Shown: positions 1-12,095, counted from the stretch's first letter. The stretch: DNA of 64,000 nucleotides from Hygrocybe punicea (GCA_963556145.1 OY744470.1:2356001-2420000), one strand, 5' to 3'. Numbers and translations are program-made. The notes: a model not told the origin generated them from the letters alone.

Positions 1-581
1 CTGGACGCCGATGCCGATGCTGATGTTTGACGATCCGACAATGTTTCAATGAGGGGCAATCCATTCCAACATGGACTGCTTGACTGACTTGATGGACCGC
101 TCGTTGGGCTTGATGGCCTGGTGGCAACATTTGGCATATCGAGAACCTGATCTTTGATGTTGTCGAGGGCCTTTCAATTGACTCATGAATGAGCAGCTGT
201 CATGGATTTCTCGCAGGCAAACCTCACCTCCCAAAGTTGGGGCGGCTCCTCTGATAACCCGCCCGAAGTCGATGCATATGCCATTCGAAAGGCAAGGGCT
301 GTTTCAGGCTGTCCATGATTCAACTCTGGAATATGGAAAGCAGAGAACAAAAAATAATACCTGCATCATGGTCACCACTGCAAAGTATCTGCAAAGGAGA
401 TCAGAATGCGTCCCGGTTCCTCGGGGACCAATCCTTCCTCTTCCTCCCACCAATGCCCACCATCCAGATGTTTGACGACAAAGGCAGGGGGCAATGTGTC
501 GATTGGGAGGTCTTGTTCAGAAACATCCTTCCATAAATATGGCAGAGCATGTTGATACAGCGATTTAGCTGTTTCTCGAAT
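1..581. repeat. Contig end identical to 6858-7438
   Basis: Every base I compared is the same as 6858-7438, in the same orientation, up to the first N. It contains part of the small unknown minus-strand gene next to the KDZ transposase. Since it abuts a gap of exactly 200 N, it is either an unmerged overlapping contig or allele, or one arm of a tandem duplication about 6.86 kb long. Confidence 0.9.
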
Positions 582-781
582 NNNNNNNNNNNNNNNNNNN
601 NNNNNNNNNNNNNNNNNNNNNNNNNNNNNNNNNNNNNNNNNNNNNNNNNNNNNNNNNNNNNNNNNNNNNNNNNNNNNNNNNNNNNNNNNNNNNNNNNNNN
701 NNNNNNNNNNNNNNNNNNNNNNNNNNNNNNNNNNNNNNNNNNNNNNNNNNNNNNNNNNNNNNNNNNNNNNNNNNNNNNNNN
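582..781. other. Assembly gap (200 N)
   Basis: A run of exactly 200 N, which looks like a default scaffold gap rather than a measured distance. Confidence 0.99.
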
Positions 782-1737
782 AATCTGTCACCTCCCCACC
801 CTATGCCCCAACCCCACCCCCACCTCCCCACCTGTTTTCAACCACCCCTGACCTGAGTAGCCCCCCCGCATCTTATTCACATTGAAAAACAAGGAGATGT
901 GATCCCATTTGTCCAACACCCACAACACCCCTCTTCCCGTCACTTCACCACGCTATGCCCTGAACCCCCAACCTCACTTGTTCAATATCCACAGCACCCC
1001 CACCACCAGTTTTTGACCATTGAGTAGCCCACTATTATTAGCCCAATGAAATAAGATATTTTATTAATAAAATGGTTTCATATTTGAGAAGTTCGAATCC
1101 TTTAAGAAATGCCTCTTCATTACTCTCATTTCATCTAGTTCATGCTGCTAGAAATGACTGTTCAGCAGAAGAATAGAATGTCTTATCATTTTTTTCTGAA
1201 AATCTGGGTACAAATAATCAACTATCACAATAATTACATGCACTTGAATAAACCAGTGCCCAAACATGATATTTGAGTCATTTAATGCATGATATTTCAG
1301 TAGAATATTTGAAAGTCTATTGTAATGGCCAATATCATATTGCCATGAATTTACAAGGTGGTTCAAACATGATATTCCAGAGGAATAATTAAATGTTTAT
1401 TGTAGTGGCTTGTACTGCATATGGTTCAAAAAGACTGTGACAAAATCATATTTCAGAGGAATAATTGGGAACCCCATATATACATTGCTTGATTACCTGC
1501 AAATCTGAGTATAAACAATCAACTGCCACAATAATTACATGACACTTGAATATATTTCTATGGCTAGATATGACATTGCAATGGCTTGAAAGTCTGCTTA
1601 TCAATTATCAACTCCGCCTGAATAGCGGTGCCCCCCGATTTCCTGATGGCATACAATAGATTTTTGTGACAGGAATCTAGATATAAGTAACTTAAACAGA
1701 TTACTCTCTTACACCTTAAGGATATATGCAGTCTGTC
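782..1737. other. AT-rich non-coding stretch with degenerate local repeats
   Basis: I see no convincing gene. The first 250 bases are C-rich. From about 1200 to 1580 a phrase of about 45 bases (atcaac, then cacaataattacatg, then cacttgaa) occurs twice, and a phrase containing atgatatt and agaggaataatt also recurs. It is probably decayed repeat sequence. Confidence 0.5.
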
Positions 1738-1995
1738 ATGATCAGGGGTTTTGAAATATATGGTAGTGCAGTGGTTGTTGACTGCTAAGATATTTATGTG
1801 GAATTGAATTATATTTACCTCGGTCTGAGAGGGCTTTTATACTACTAGCTAAATCTACTAGAAGTTTCTTGTGGTAAGTAGAATAACTGCTGTGCTTCAG
1901 CGTTATTCATTAGACAGGTGTGTTTGAGTTCTGGGGTCACATGATACAGATTAGTACTAATCTTTTCTGCAACTATTCGGCCACTATTCCCAACA
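1738..1995 (-). repeat. Copia 3' LTR
   Basis: Read on the minus strand it begins TGTTGGGAATAG, directly after a purine run that follows the RNase H frame, as expected for a Ty1/copia 3' LTR. The far end (TGATCAGG on the plus strand) is my best guess and is not fixed by a target duplication. A diverged copy of about 230 bases lies at 14608-14841. Confidence 0.65.
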
Positions 1996-2004
1996 CTCCC
2001 CCTT
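1996..2004 (-). other. Polypurine tract of the copia element
   Basis: The minus strand reads AAGGGGGAG immediately before the LTR start TGTTGGG. This is the plus-strand priming site expected just upstream of a 3' LTR. Confidence 0.6.
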
Positions 2005-3300
2005 GGTTGAATACTCTTTGACTTGTTCCAGGTCGCGGTAAACATCATCCATGTATTCCATTATGTGTTCTGCTCTTTCCAGTTCCTCTCTGGTCAATAG
2101 ACCAAGTTTGGCCATGAACTTTGTGTGAAGTGGGCAAGGTAACCCTTTCATAAATATGTCTGCTAGATTTTCTTTGGAAGGAATATACATGACTTTGAGG
2201 ATACCAGACGCAATGTGATCTTGTAGGAAATGTAGATTGACATCTATATGTTTCGTCTGCACATGGAATTCTGGGTTGTGCAATATAGCAATTGCGGCCT
2301 GATTGTTGGATCGTAAAATCAATGTTTTGTCCGACTGTAGGTCTAATTCCTTCAACAAATTTCTATGCCAGATTAACTGCTTTGTGGCATGAGTAGCAGT
2401 GACATATTCTGCTTTGGCCATTGACAACACAATTGTGCTCTGCTTCATTGAGCTCCAAGCTACAGCTCCCCCTGCAATCATGAACACATATCCGCTAATG
2501 GATGTCCGGTGCGGGTTGGATCCCCAATCAGCATTGACGTAATGAATGGTTTCTGTCATAATCTGTTGGTCCTTTCCGCCATACATTAGTTTGTAATCCA
2601 TCGTTCCCTTTAGGTAGTGAAATATCCTTTTAAGTGCTGTCCAGTGTTCCGGACTTGGGTTCCATGTGAATTGTGCAACAGTTACAGTTGCATACATGAT
2701 ATCGGGTCTTGTTGCATGTGCAGCATACATGAACTCTCCAACTCGTGTCACATACTCAATTGAGGTGTGTTTCCACTTGCTCTCGTCAGTTTCAGTTTCG
2801 TTTATTCATAGGATCATATTCTGATCCATTGGGGTTGATACTGGTTTCGCATCCTTCATTCCGGCCTTCACAAGTATCTTCTGGATATAACAGCTTTGTG
2901 ATAGGGTGACTTTCCATTATTGGTGGTCTCATTTGATATGGATCCTGAGCAGTAATGTTGGCTTTCTGATGACTGTTACTGTGTATTTTTCTTTCAGCTG
3001 GTTGATTATCTGCTGATTCATCGCTTGGTTGTTTGCATAAGCCGTAAGGTCATCAACCCATATGAGTACGATGGAGAATTTTTCACCTTCCCAATAGTAG
3101 TATGCGCAGTAGTTGGTCCATAATCTCATATAATGAAATTCCTTCATTGTGTTATCAAAATCCGTGTTCCATACGTTTCTGGCTTGCCTGAGACCATATA
3201 TAGGCTGTATGAGGCAGCAAACCCATCCAGTTCTGTCCTGAAATTCTGCCAGCTGTTTCATGTACAGCTCCTCCTTCACCCATCCATAGGCAAATGCATG
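2005..3300 (-). pseudogene. Truncated Ty1/copia reverse transcriptase and RNase H
   Basis: Two minus-strand blocks match the end of a copia Pol. The first (about 3300-2930) has the palm motif WVDD and the phrase IYGLRQA. The second (about 2770-1984) has TRPDI, HYLKGT, ADWG, WSSMKQS, KAEY and TKHID, the usual RNase H order. The rest of the reverse transcriptase, the integrase, the protease and gag are missing, because the frame stops where a repeat element begins near 3294. Reading is broken between the blocks. Two conserved RNase H acidic positions appear as Asn (NADWG for the usual DADW, SNNQ for the usual DNQ) and EAEY appears as KAEY, all explainable by G-to-A changes. A dead remnant. Confidence 0.88.
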
Positions 3301-3920
3301 GATTTGGCGGATCAGTGTGGATCATGGATATGGATCACCGCGGATACGGGTACAGATACCATTTTTGGTATCCACCAACCCATGTATCCATATCCAGTGA
3401 TCCATGGTCCCACTTTGGGCAGTGTCACAGTACCCACATCACACATCAACATCACCAACTAGCGTTGACCACGACCATACCATCACCCATACCTGTGGTT
3501 TGGCGACACCCTCAATGGCTACACAAGGGTGAGCGCACGGACAGTGACCAGACAACAACAAAAGAAGGAGCAGGAAAATGGCCAGGGGGTGGTGCTCCCA
3601 CCTCCCGGCCTACAGGTAAGTCTCCATTTATTATCAAGTAAGGAACTCTAGCTACCTACACTACAACAACAACAACAACAACAACATGGGGCGACAGCAT
3701 GCAACAACACATCCCCCTCTCGTCCACCTCACGGACACACAACAATGACGACAACACATCCCCCTTCGTCCACCTCACAGACACACAACAACAACAACAA
3801 TGCGTCCCCCTTCATCCATCTCTTGGACACACAACAGCAATGATGACAATTCGTCCCCCTCTTGTCCACCTCACAGACGCACAACAGACCAGGAGAGAGG
3901 GAAAAGGCAGCCCATGACAT
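3294..3920 (+). mobile_element. Non-autonomous repeat element inserted in the copia remnant
   Basis: About 110 bases at 3575-3690 (GGTGGTGCTCCCACC, then GGTAAGTCTC, then a CAACAA run and CATGGGGC) match in reverse the hAT element at 27159-27880. Following them are three or four copies of a unit of about 55 bases centred on CGTCCACCTCACGGACACACAACA, also related to that element's core. I could not identify terminal repeats or a target duplication, so the ends are approximate. Confidence 0.55.
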
Positions 3921-4074
3921 GACTTATCCCGTGTCTGACGGGGCAACTAAGGTTGACAATGTTACGTTTGAGATGGGCCAGCCGATCTGGGCCGAGAAAA
4001 GCTTATTGTTAGGTACTTGACGGCGCAACTCAGGAATGTCATAGTTATGGTGTTAGATGGGTGGGCCGAGGTTT

Positions 4075-4515
4075 GAGCCAGAATAGTGTTATTCATGTGA
4101 GACCGTTGGGCCGAAGTTCTATGGGGGAAACGTTACCCATATGAGACCGATGGGCCGAAGTTCTGCTGGGGTATTGTTACCCATCTTAGACCGTTGGGCC
4201 GTGTTTCTGCTGGGGTATTGTTAACCGTCTCAGACCGTTCGGCCAAGTTTCTTCGGGAGTATTGTTACCCGTCTCAGACCATTTGGCTGAGTTTCTTCGG
4301 GAGTATTGTTACCCGTCTCAGACCGTTCAGCCAAGTTTCTTCGGGAGTATTGTTACCCGTCTCAGACCATTGGGCCAAGGTTCTTCGGAAGTATTGTTAC
4401 CCATCTCAGACCGTTGGGCCGTGTTTCTGCTGGGGTATTGTTACCCGTCTTAGACCATTCGGCCAAGGTTCTTTGGGAGTATTGTTACCCGTCTCAGACC
4501 GTTGGGCTGAGGTTC
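4075..4515 (+). repeat. 44-bp tandem repeat, about ten copies
   Basis: The unit contains GTCTCAGACCGTT, GGCC and TATTGTTACCC. The phrase GTTACCC recurs every 44 bases from about 4131 to 4483. Because 44 is not a multiple of three, each copy shifts frame, so the open frames here are a by-product of the repeat. Confidence 0.9.
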
Positions 4516-4599
4516 ACAATAATAATAATATTCATTGGCTGACAATTGGACAAACACCCCTCCAAATTTCGTCCAGCCTCGGTGTCTCAGCAAGAGCAT

Positions 4600-4918
4600 A
4601 AACATCATCTTCAGCAATGACATCGGCATTGTCAGTGGCATCGGCGTTTGAACAGCATCGGCATTTGATTGGCATCGGCGTTGGCATCGATGTCAGCGTT
4701 GCAAATGGCATCAGCGTTCCCACGGCGTCAGCGTTGCACATGGCGTCGGTGTTGAAAATGGCATCGGCATTGCAACCGGCGTCGGCATTGCATATGGCAT
4801 TGGTGTTGCATATGGCATCGGTGTTGGCAGCGAAATCGGCGCTGGCAAGATCATCGGCGCTGGCATCGGCATCGGCACTGACATTGGCATTGGCGTTCAC
4901 CTCGGTGTCGGCTTATGT
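4600..4918 (+). repeat. Degenerate GGCATC/GGCGTT microsatellite
   Basis: About 320 bases are built from six-base words such as GGCATC, GGCGTT and GGCATT. The same words appear at 9940-10060, 11030-11090 and 13020-13065. Nothing suggests a gene. It lies about 240 bases upstream of the TET/JBP start. Confidence 0.8.
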
Positions 4919-5159
4919 TTGACCACGTTCTGACCTGTTTTGGTTTGTGGACTAAGTGCCGAACTTGGGAAAGAGCCTTTGCATAGGGCAACTGCATATA
5001 GAGCATTGTAAATCAATCTCCCGATCTCTAAAAAGATTTTGCAGAATCTCGTTCGTTTGAACCATGGTTGACTTTTAATTATTTATATTGTATAAAGATA
5101 TAAATCCCAAATGGGTAATATTAATTTCATTCATAACCTTCATTCCCTGCCCCTACACA

Positions 5160-6458
5160 ATGAGCCACTCTTTTCGATCGGGATCCATTGCCGACTTCAC
5201 CGACAGAATATCCACGTACCTCGGCCAAAAATTTGGTCAATGTATCAGCCCACACAGGGCATCCATGGAGTGCATCTTACCACCGATGGACTTCAGCACT
5301 CAATTAATATGTGATTGTGAGCTGTTGATTGATAGATTGGTATTGGCATACCAAAATCACGGTATTAATATTGCTGCTCATTTCTGCAGTAAATCTTCTA
5401 CTGAATTCGACTTTAGTTACATTGGAATGGGATGCCGACCAATATTCATCAAGATTGGGTCAAAAGCCGATGGGCTTCAACGCGACAAAGGAGGCTGCTC
5501 TAATGCGCCGACATCCCTTGCTCTGGAATCCCCCACGAACGGTAAACACTCCACTAAGTGTTCACGATCGCCACGGACGTATCCTTTGCTGGTATCTGCC
5601 CAATGCGTTGACACCGACTCGACAAGTATGTGGTTTGCCATGACTGACACCTCCGAATTCAAATTACGTTAACAGGTTATCATTGCCGAATCGCTAAAGC
5701 ATATGAACAAATTGTTGTCTCGAAGCATGTCAAGTGCCGCGAAGAAGAACTGGAGGACCAATCCAGCATTATTTCAGGCTAACACTCAATGCAGTTGGAT
5801 AATGCCAGGCACAGTTGAGCTTTCTCCTGCTTGGTTTCAACAAGGACACGATGTAATTATTATCATTGAAGACATGGCAATAGCTGAATATATATGAATG
5901 CAGATGCAAAATGAACCCCTTGTGGTTTCCTCGGCCTTGAATGACACAAATGCTGAAGCCGGTGGAAGGGCCTGGCTAGATGCTGCAAGTGAATCGATCG
6001 CACTCATATCAGCAACTCTTTCCATTACACACCCCGAATTGTACAAGTGTGGCCGAGAGACACTTCAGCGTTTGGAATCCAATGCCGAACTCTCCGATGT
6101 CCTGAGCCGATGGTCCTTGGCGTGTAATGGGATGTCAGTGATAAGCAATCGAGAAACACCAGCACATCGGGACAACAATTCACGTGTGGAGTGGTATGAC
6201 ATTTTGGCGACAATCAGGCCATACAAGGAAGCCGTTCTGGACTTGTCGAACATCGGCATTAGATTACAGTACAATTCAGGTACACTTGTCCATCTCGGTG
6301 GATGACTTTTAAGACACGGGGTTCGTCGGATGGATGGTGATCGTGTTTGCCTTGCATTTTATATGAGAGATAACATCCATGAGCAAGTAGAGGTGCAGGC
6401 AGCATCATGGATGACTGTTGATCACATGAAGAATTCTTTTTACCCGCCCATTAGCTGA
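5160..6458 (+). pseudogene. TET/JBP-family 2-oxoglutarate/Fe(II) dioxygenase gene with one in-frame stop
   Basis: TET/JBP enzymes oxidise 5-methylcytosine or thymine in DNA using Fe(II) and 2-oxoglutarate. The frame runs through HGRILCWYLP, an intron near 5626-5672, NWRTNP and LSPAWFQQGHD, a second intron ending at 5897, then ISNRETPAHRD (iron ligands His 6165-6167 and Asp 6171-6173) and EWYDILATI. It continues to LLRHGV (distal His 6315-6317) and DRVCLAFYMR (Arg 6342-6344, expected to bind 2-oxoglutarate). TGA at 6303-6305, four codons before the distal His, stands where I expect Arg. The same frame then continues 50 codons to TGA 6456-6458. The 5' part, including the start, is uncertain because an early exon reads in another frame. 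Fungal TET/JBP genes are known to accompany KDZ transposons, and a KDZ transposase lies next door. The family call is firm but rests on motif memory. Confidence 0.82.
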
Positions 6459-6634
6459 ATTACTTGTTCTTTACTTGTTCTTTATAATAATACCGGACAA
6501 ATACTACAGAAGAGCATACATATAGGATAACACTGATCAGACCTATGCCAACCGACGATGTATTTCATCCAGAGTCTTCCACCTCATGCTCAACAGCTTC
6601 ATGTCATCTATTTTTTCGAAAGACTGCCTTTGAA

Positions 6635-7730
6635 TCAGCATGTAGCTGGTTTCCATCTCTGTTCAGAGCGTCCCAAGATAACGCCGAAGTTCGGCGTTTT
6701 GCTTGACAGACAGACTTTCGATAAATGCTGACGATAAAGAAGCAGGTTGAAGACCCCACCGATCTTCAAGCCTCTCTTCTCGCCCTTGCCTTTGTCAGTT
6801 GACATTGAGGTGTTATCTAAGCTGGTGCCGTCCAATTCGTCGACATCCATCTCAGCACTGGACGCCGATGCCGATGCTGATGTTTGACGATCCGACAATG
6901 TTTCAATGAGGGGCAATCCATTCCAACATGGACTGCTTGACTGACTTGATGGACCGCTCGTTGGGCTTGATGGCCTGGTGGCAACATTTGGCATATCGAG
7001 AACCTGATCTTTGATGTTGTCGAGGGCCTTTCAATTGACTCATGAATGAGCAGCTGTCATGGATTTCTCGCAGGCAAACCTCACCTCCCAAAGTTGGGGC
7101 GGCTCCTCTGATAACCCGCCCGAAGTCGATGCATATGCCATTCGAAAGGCAAGGGCTGTTTCAGGCTGTCCATGATTCAACTCTGGAATATGGAAAGCAG
7201 AGAACAAAAAATAATACCTGCATCATGGTCACCACTGCAAAGTATCTGCAAAGGAGATCAGAATGCGTCCCGGTTCCTCGGGGACCAATCCTTCCTCTTC
7301 CTCCCACCAATGCCCACCATCCAGATGTTTGACGACAAAGGCAGGGGGCAATGTGTCGATTGGGAGGTCTTGTTCAGAAACATCCTTCCATAAATATGGC
7401 AGAGCATGTTGATACAGCGATTTAGCTGTTTCTCGAATCACATCCGGGATTTCCAATCTGATTCTGGCGATTTTCGCAGTGCCGATGGCGACCATGGCTG
7501 CTGCCTGCACAAGAAAGTGTAAATTGTTTTAGCAGACAGAGCTAGCATTAAGTCAATGAACTCACTATTTCTGACTGCATGTTCAATTCCCATCTTGTCC
7601 GCTGCTCGATGGTCAGCTCATCCCAATCGGCTATCAACACCCATGTCGCCATTTTGACTCGGCGTCCAAGGAGATTCAGGAGGTGTTGACATTCCCGTGT
7701 TTGTGCCATAAGAAAGCCGGTATAGGTCAA
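6635..7730 (-). CDS. Small unknown gene between KDZ and TET/JBP
   Basis: I do not recognise a family. On the minus strand a first exon (7730-7569) carries LLGRRVKMATWV and ADWDELTIEQRTRW. After an intron ending in CAG, a second exon (about 7510-7229) carries KSLYQHALPYLWKDV and GGHWWEEEEG, ending at TGA. With another intron near 7180-7230 the reading could continue as a polar Ser/Pro-rich tail (6994-6635) that includes a short Ser-Ala run encoded by the GATGCC repeat. Exon joins are guesses. Its tail-to-tail position with the TET/JBP gene, on the same strand as the KDZ gene, suggests it belongs to the same element or is the gene that element carried. Part of it (6858-7438) is duplicated at 1-581. 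Confidence 0.45.
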
Positions 7731-7939
7731 TGATGAATGTTTTATTTATCTGTGTTTGAAATTTTCATAGACTGTATCACTCAATCGGCACCGATTCTGA
7801 AAGATGTCACTAGCCAGGCTCACTAATACACTAATAACGATATCTTGTTATGCCAGTCGCTTATGAGACATGTTGAGGACACCCTTGCAAATGGGCCCCG
7901 ATTTTCTGTTGTAAAGCCGCTGCAGCTCAGCGCCGACGT

Positions 7940-10900
7940 TCTATTCGGTGGGGACATTGCTGAACGGCGTCACGGAGACACGTATACCTGGCAGATTTTC
8001 TATATATGTTTTAGACAAATTTCGAACGACTTCTGTGGTTGGGTGGTGAATTGTTCCCATAGAGCCACCTGCCTTGCAGCATAACATTGTTTTCCTTTTG
8101 CTCCGAGGCCAGTCACCGAGTCCTTAAGAGTCCTCCACTCATCAGCTTTTTTCTTGAATGTGTGAATAGTCCACCGCATTTCTTGCTTGACCCTGTCAAA
8201 TTCCTCTTTCCAGCGGCTGAAATTCGCATTTGTCCTGAGCCAATGCACCCGATAGACTAGCACCAGTCATTTCAGATTTAGGATCATGAAATCGCAAAGA
8301 TAGCTTACATTCTTCCATCCATCCATTACTAGCCACATCTCGGTCGACATCCATGTTCCAAAACCATGCCAGCGCTCTATTCCATTGCCCCGGTTGTTTT
8401 GGATCCAATAATGCGGTTGTTGCATTGAGTTGATCACTCCGGAGCAACTGGTAGGTTGCCAGCATCTCTTTTGATGCTCCAAGGCGAACCATGGTTCTTC
8501 GAGCCAAGCGATAAACCCGTGCATGGTGCCTTACCTGGGCTTCCACCGAATAAACTTCTTTCCATGCTCTTGTTTTTTGCTTAGTCCCCGCTGCGAGTCG
8601 AACATTTTTCCGAAACAAGAATGCTTTGTGACCAAGACATATTCGGATTTGATAGAGAGCGTTTGCGGCCTGGCTTTCTCACAATTTCAATTCCGCAAAA
8701 AGTAATTTGTTCCCGGAGCTTGTGACTGCCGATCGACGGAGGTTGGAAGGGAGACACAACTTTGTATAGATTGGGGAACGGTCATCAGAGTACCTCTGTC
8801 TTCGGCGGCTGATAAAAGGATTGTCGCTGTCATCCCCCTCATCAGCACTGTCTTCAACATCCGGTTCAGTATTGTCTGCATCATCTGATCTATTGGTGTC
8901 TGATGTCGAATCTGAATCCTCGTTGTTCATACATGAATCCATAAATTTCGATGACAATTTGTTGAAACGGGTGATTTTGTTCGACAATCGGCGTCTTTTT
9001 TCCTCCATCGATAGCAACGCCGACGCTTTGGGGTTACAGCCAAGTTTTCTCTCTTCATCGGCCAATGACATTCTGTACAAATCAATAGAGGTCAATTTTG
9101 GTGCTCTCCTTATAGAATTTCACCTACTGTGATTCTTCAATTTTCACTCCATTGGATAACCATGCGATAGTGCCGTTCACCAGACCATCGGTCTTTTCAC
9201 GGACGGTTAACTCCAACATTGTTTCCTCCTTGGTCGGACCTGAGACACAAGTTCAGAAATTGTTCAATTGGATGTCAAATGAATACCTTTGCTTATTTTT
9301 GCATCGTATAAATCCATCGCTGTCTCGTCATGTTCTCGGTTCTTTTGGGCTCTTTGCTCCTCTTGTGTCCACTTCCGAATAAGGTTTCTGTCCGCTGTTG
9401 ACTTGAGCTCATCCAGTGCACAACGGCTGCTGTCTAACCCGATGGTGGCTTTGTGAAATTTTTTCCTCAGTGTTGACACTGAGATTTTCATTAGCCGCAA
9501 TCACCGACAATGACAACATTTTACAAACCAATTCTGATCAGTTTCTTAAAATTTGAGTCGTTCATATGTCCATCAATCATTTCCTGACAGGATGCTGCTG
9601 TCATAGTCCTGGTGCTCCTGGCAATATTGTCAAATGGAGACCGTAATGTTTCCAAAATTTCCCCATCGACCTGGCCTGCCCCTTCTATAAACTGAGGGCT
9701 GTATCGAGGGTAGCAAGAGTCCTGATGTCCCATTATGTGAAACAAGCCGATCGCCTTCTTGATATGTGAATCCTCGGGCATCTCCAGATAGGACCCTTCG
9801 GTCAATCTCTCAGTCAGGTATTTCCCATATTGGCACATCACATCGTAGATGAGCAAGACTTGTTTGAAACCAGATGCATATTTAAGTGCTTCTGAGACTG
9901 CATAGTCCATGTTCATGTGTCTGGATGACATGTCATGTTAGCATCAGAAGGAGCATCGGAAGTAGATGTAGCATCGGCATCGGCGTCAGCATCAGCACCA
10001 GTAGTGGCATCGGCATCAGCAGCAGCATGAACAGAGGCATAGGTGATGACATCGGCGTCGGCACACATGATTCACACACCTTTCACCCTTTTGAAAGTTA
10101 ACCACGGAGTGTGGAACAAAGCATCCATGACGTGCACAAGCGACTGCACCGATGCCAGTAATATCCAAATGTTGTTTTCGGGTGTTAGCTTGATTAACCG
10201 CCCGATGTTCATTGCATGTCGACTTCTATCAAGGTTCAGGCTTTCAACATCTTAACAAGATCGAACTGCCAATCTTAAACTTATGCTTTTCACTTCCTTC
10301 GATGCCTTGATGTGCTGCATATATCTCTTGTCCCCAACCATAAACCCATGACCATCGGAGATTGCGACGTCATCGAGGGGTCGACGCATCTTCATGTGGT
10401 CGGCTTTGAAATTTCCATCCATCACGAATGTTGGGAGGATGATCCCATCATCCTCCTCCTTCAGTTTCCAGTCATCGGGGAGATTGACACCAGGCATCGG
10501 ACATGCTGGACAAGTCACTGTCAGTTGTCCGGGCCCAGGTTCATGAGCACTTCGATGGCCCAATCCGTTCCACTTCCAGGCCTTCAGATTTCTCCATTGT
10601 CATGTCACCCTTAGCAATTCGCGGTAACGAATCTATGTATATATGTATTTGTTAATTGAACAAGGTCGATGGCTCAAATAATATAACATACCGGGACAGT
10701 ATGTGGGAATTGTGAACATGTCAGATGGAGCAGTTTGGAGTGGAACGTCTGGCAGGTCATTTTACATTCCAAGTTGTCGATCAGGAATTCATCCAGGACT
10801 TGGAATGTAAATGCAGTTCGGGGTTTTTTTGATGTGGCCGGGTATAAGCCGATATTGAGCAGCTGACAATCGGGCCAAGCAGCGGCACTACATTGACACC

Positions 10901-11733
10901 ATCTTACAGCCAGCCGATGGATCCCTGAGCTGTCTACCACTACCATTATGCTTTCAGCTGATTGTTCAGTGATGTTCGGCGTGGTAGGGAAGCCTTGGAA
11001 TGTCAGCGATGTGTATTCGGCGTCACGTTCATCGTCGGCATCAGCGTTGGTGTCGGCATTGTTGTCATCATCGGTGTCATTTCCAAGAGTGTTAAACCCC
11101 TCAGAATGTTCCACAGATGGGCATTCCAACCCTCCATGACCCAGGTGGAGCTTGACCCCAATTTCAATCAACCATGCTGGAGCAAAGTAGGTCCCTGTCC
11201 ATCTTTCCACCCGATGGAATGGTAGCCTTCGATGAACGTCGGCACAACATTTTTGGCAATAGATTGGGTTACCAAAACATGTCATGCATTTCCATGTGCC
11301 TTCAGCCATTGAACAACTCAGACAGGCCTGATTGTCTGGTTGAGCTTCCCTAGCAAGAATACGATCTAAATACTCGGGTCGATGGGACAACCATTCTTTC
11401 ATGTAATTGTTCAATGACTCCAAAATGTCATTGTCAGTCTAGAGTATTGGAATACAATATAATATTTACATTACTGGCTGGCATTCTTAAAGGCTCAATA
11501 TTTGGGACAAATTCATGAAAGTCTCTGGTCAAGTCATTCTCTTCTTGAAGTTGGGATGTCCTCGGTGTTTTTCTAGGAGATGAACTCGAGCAGCTAGGGG
11601 TGTGGACAACTTGTCTTCGGGTCTGAAATCCATGGCTGGTGAATACCTCTCTCAATGCCACCCTGCTGACACGAGGAGCAGAGTTCCTTTTGAATGACTT
11701 CACCATGACTGCAATGAGTGAGATAGATGACAC
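7940..11733 (-). pseudogene. KDZ (Kyakuja-Dileera-Zisupton) transposase with CxC2 cysteine cluster
   Basis: A DNA transposase read on the minus strand from ATG near 11706 or 11733. An N-terminal arm is followed by a CxC2-type zinc cluster (ACLSCS, WKCMTC, YCQKC, HRVERW, 11400-11150) and then WRNLK and CPACPMPGVNLPDDW. The first catalytic Asp is in MDGNF (10417-10419), with KMRRP and SDGHGFM after it. Next come HRAVNQAN, ARHGCFVPHS and LIYDVMCQY (second Asp 9842-9844), then GQVDGEILETL (probable Glu) and AMDLYDAK (9300). The coiled C-terminal part follows, with YRVHWLR and YAARQVALWEQF (8260-8040). Several introns interrupt it, one (about 9930-10090) filled with a GATGCC-type repeat. TGA at 10600-10602 falls between VT and QWRNLK, where Arg is expected. 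The end is approximate (8000 or 7941). Otherwise the gene is nearly full length. Confidence 0.88.
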
Positions 11734-11744
11734 TGGACCAAAAG

Positions 11745-12095
11745 TTAGACACAGAAAATGGGACAGTTAGAATTCCACAAATGAGTTGTAGAGACTAAAA
11801 GTGGTGAGGAAGCTAATATAGGACCGTCAAAATCAATTTAAGTCAGGTCCCAATACTCAAATAGAGTATAGTCAAAATTGGGAAAGTCGACCACTTGCTA
11901 CCTATAATGACACTTGAGCAAAAGTCAATTAAGTGAGTTCTGGACAGAAAATGGGACGGTTAAAATTCCACAAATAAGTTGTAGAGACTAGAAGTGGTGA
12001 GGAAGCTAATATAGGAGCGTCAAAATGAAGTCCCAATACTCAAATAGGGTGTAGTCAAAATTGGGAAAGTCAACCACTTGCTACCTATAATTCCT
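11745..12095. promoter_or_regulatory. Duplicated 192-bp intergenic repeat between divergent genes
   Basis: Two direct copies (about 11749-11915 and 11941-12092) begin AGAAAATGGGAC and end AACCACTTGCTACCTATAAT or close to it, offset by 192 bases with a few differences. They fill the whole space between the KDZ start and the divergent gene starting at 12131. A shared two-way promoter is a reasonable inference but no motif proves it. Confidence 0.6.

Noticed and set aside
4194..4601. Overlapping frames of 63-135 codons
   Set aside because: The 44-bp tandem repeat opens all three frames and the proteins are repeats of the same words.
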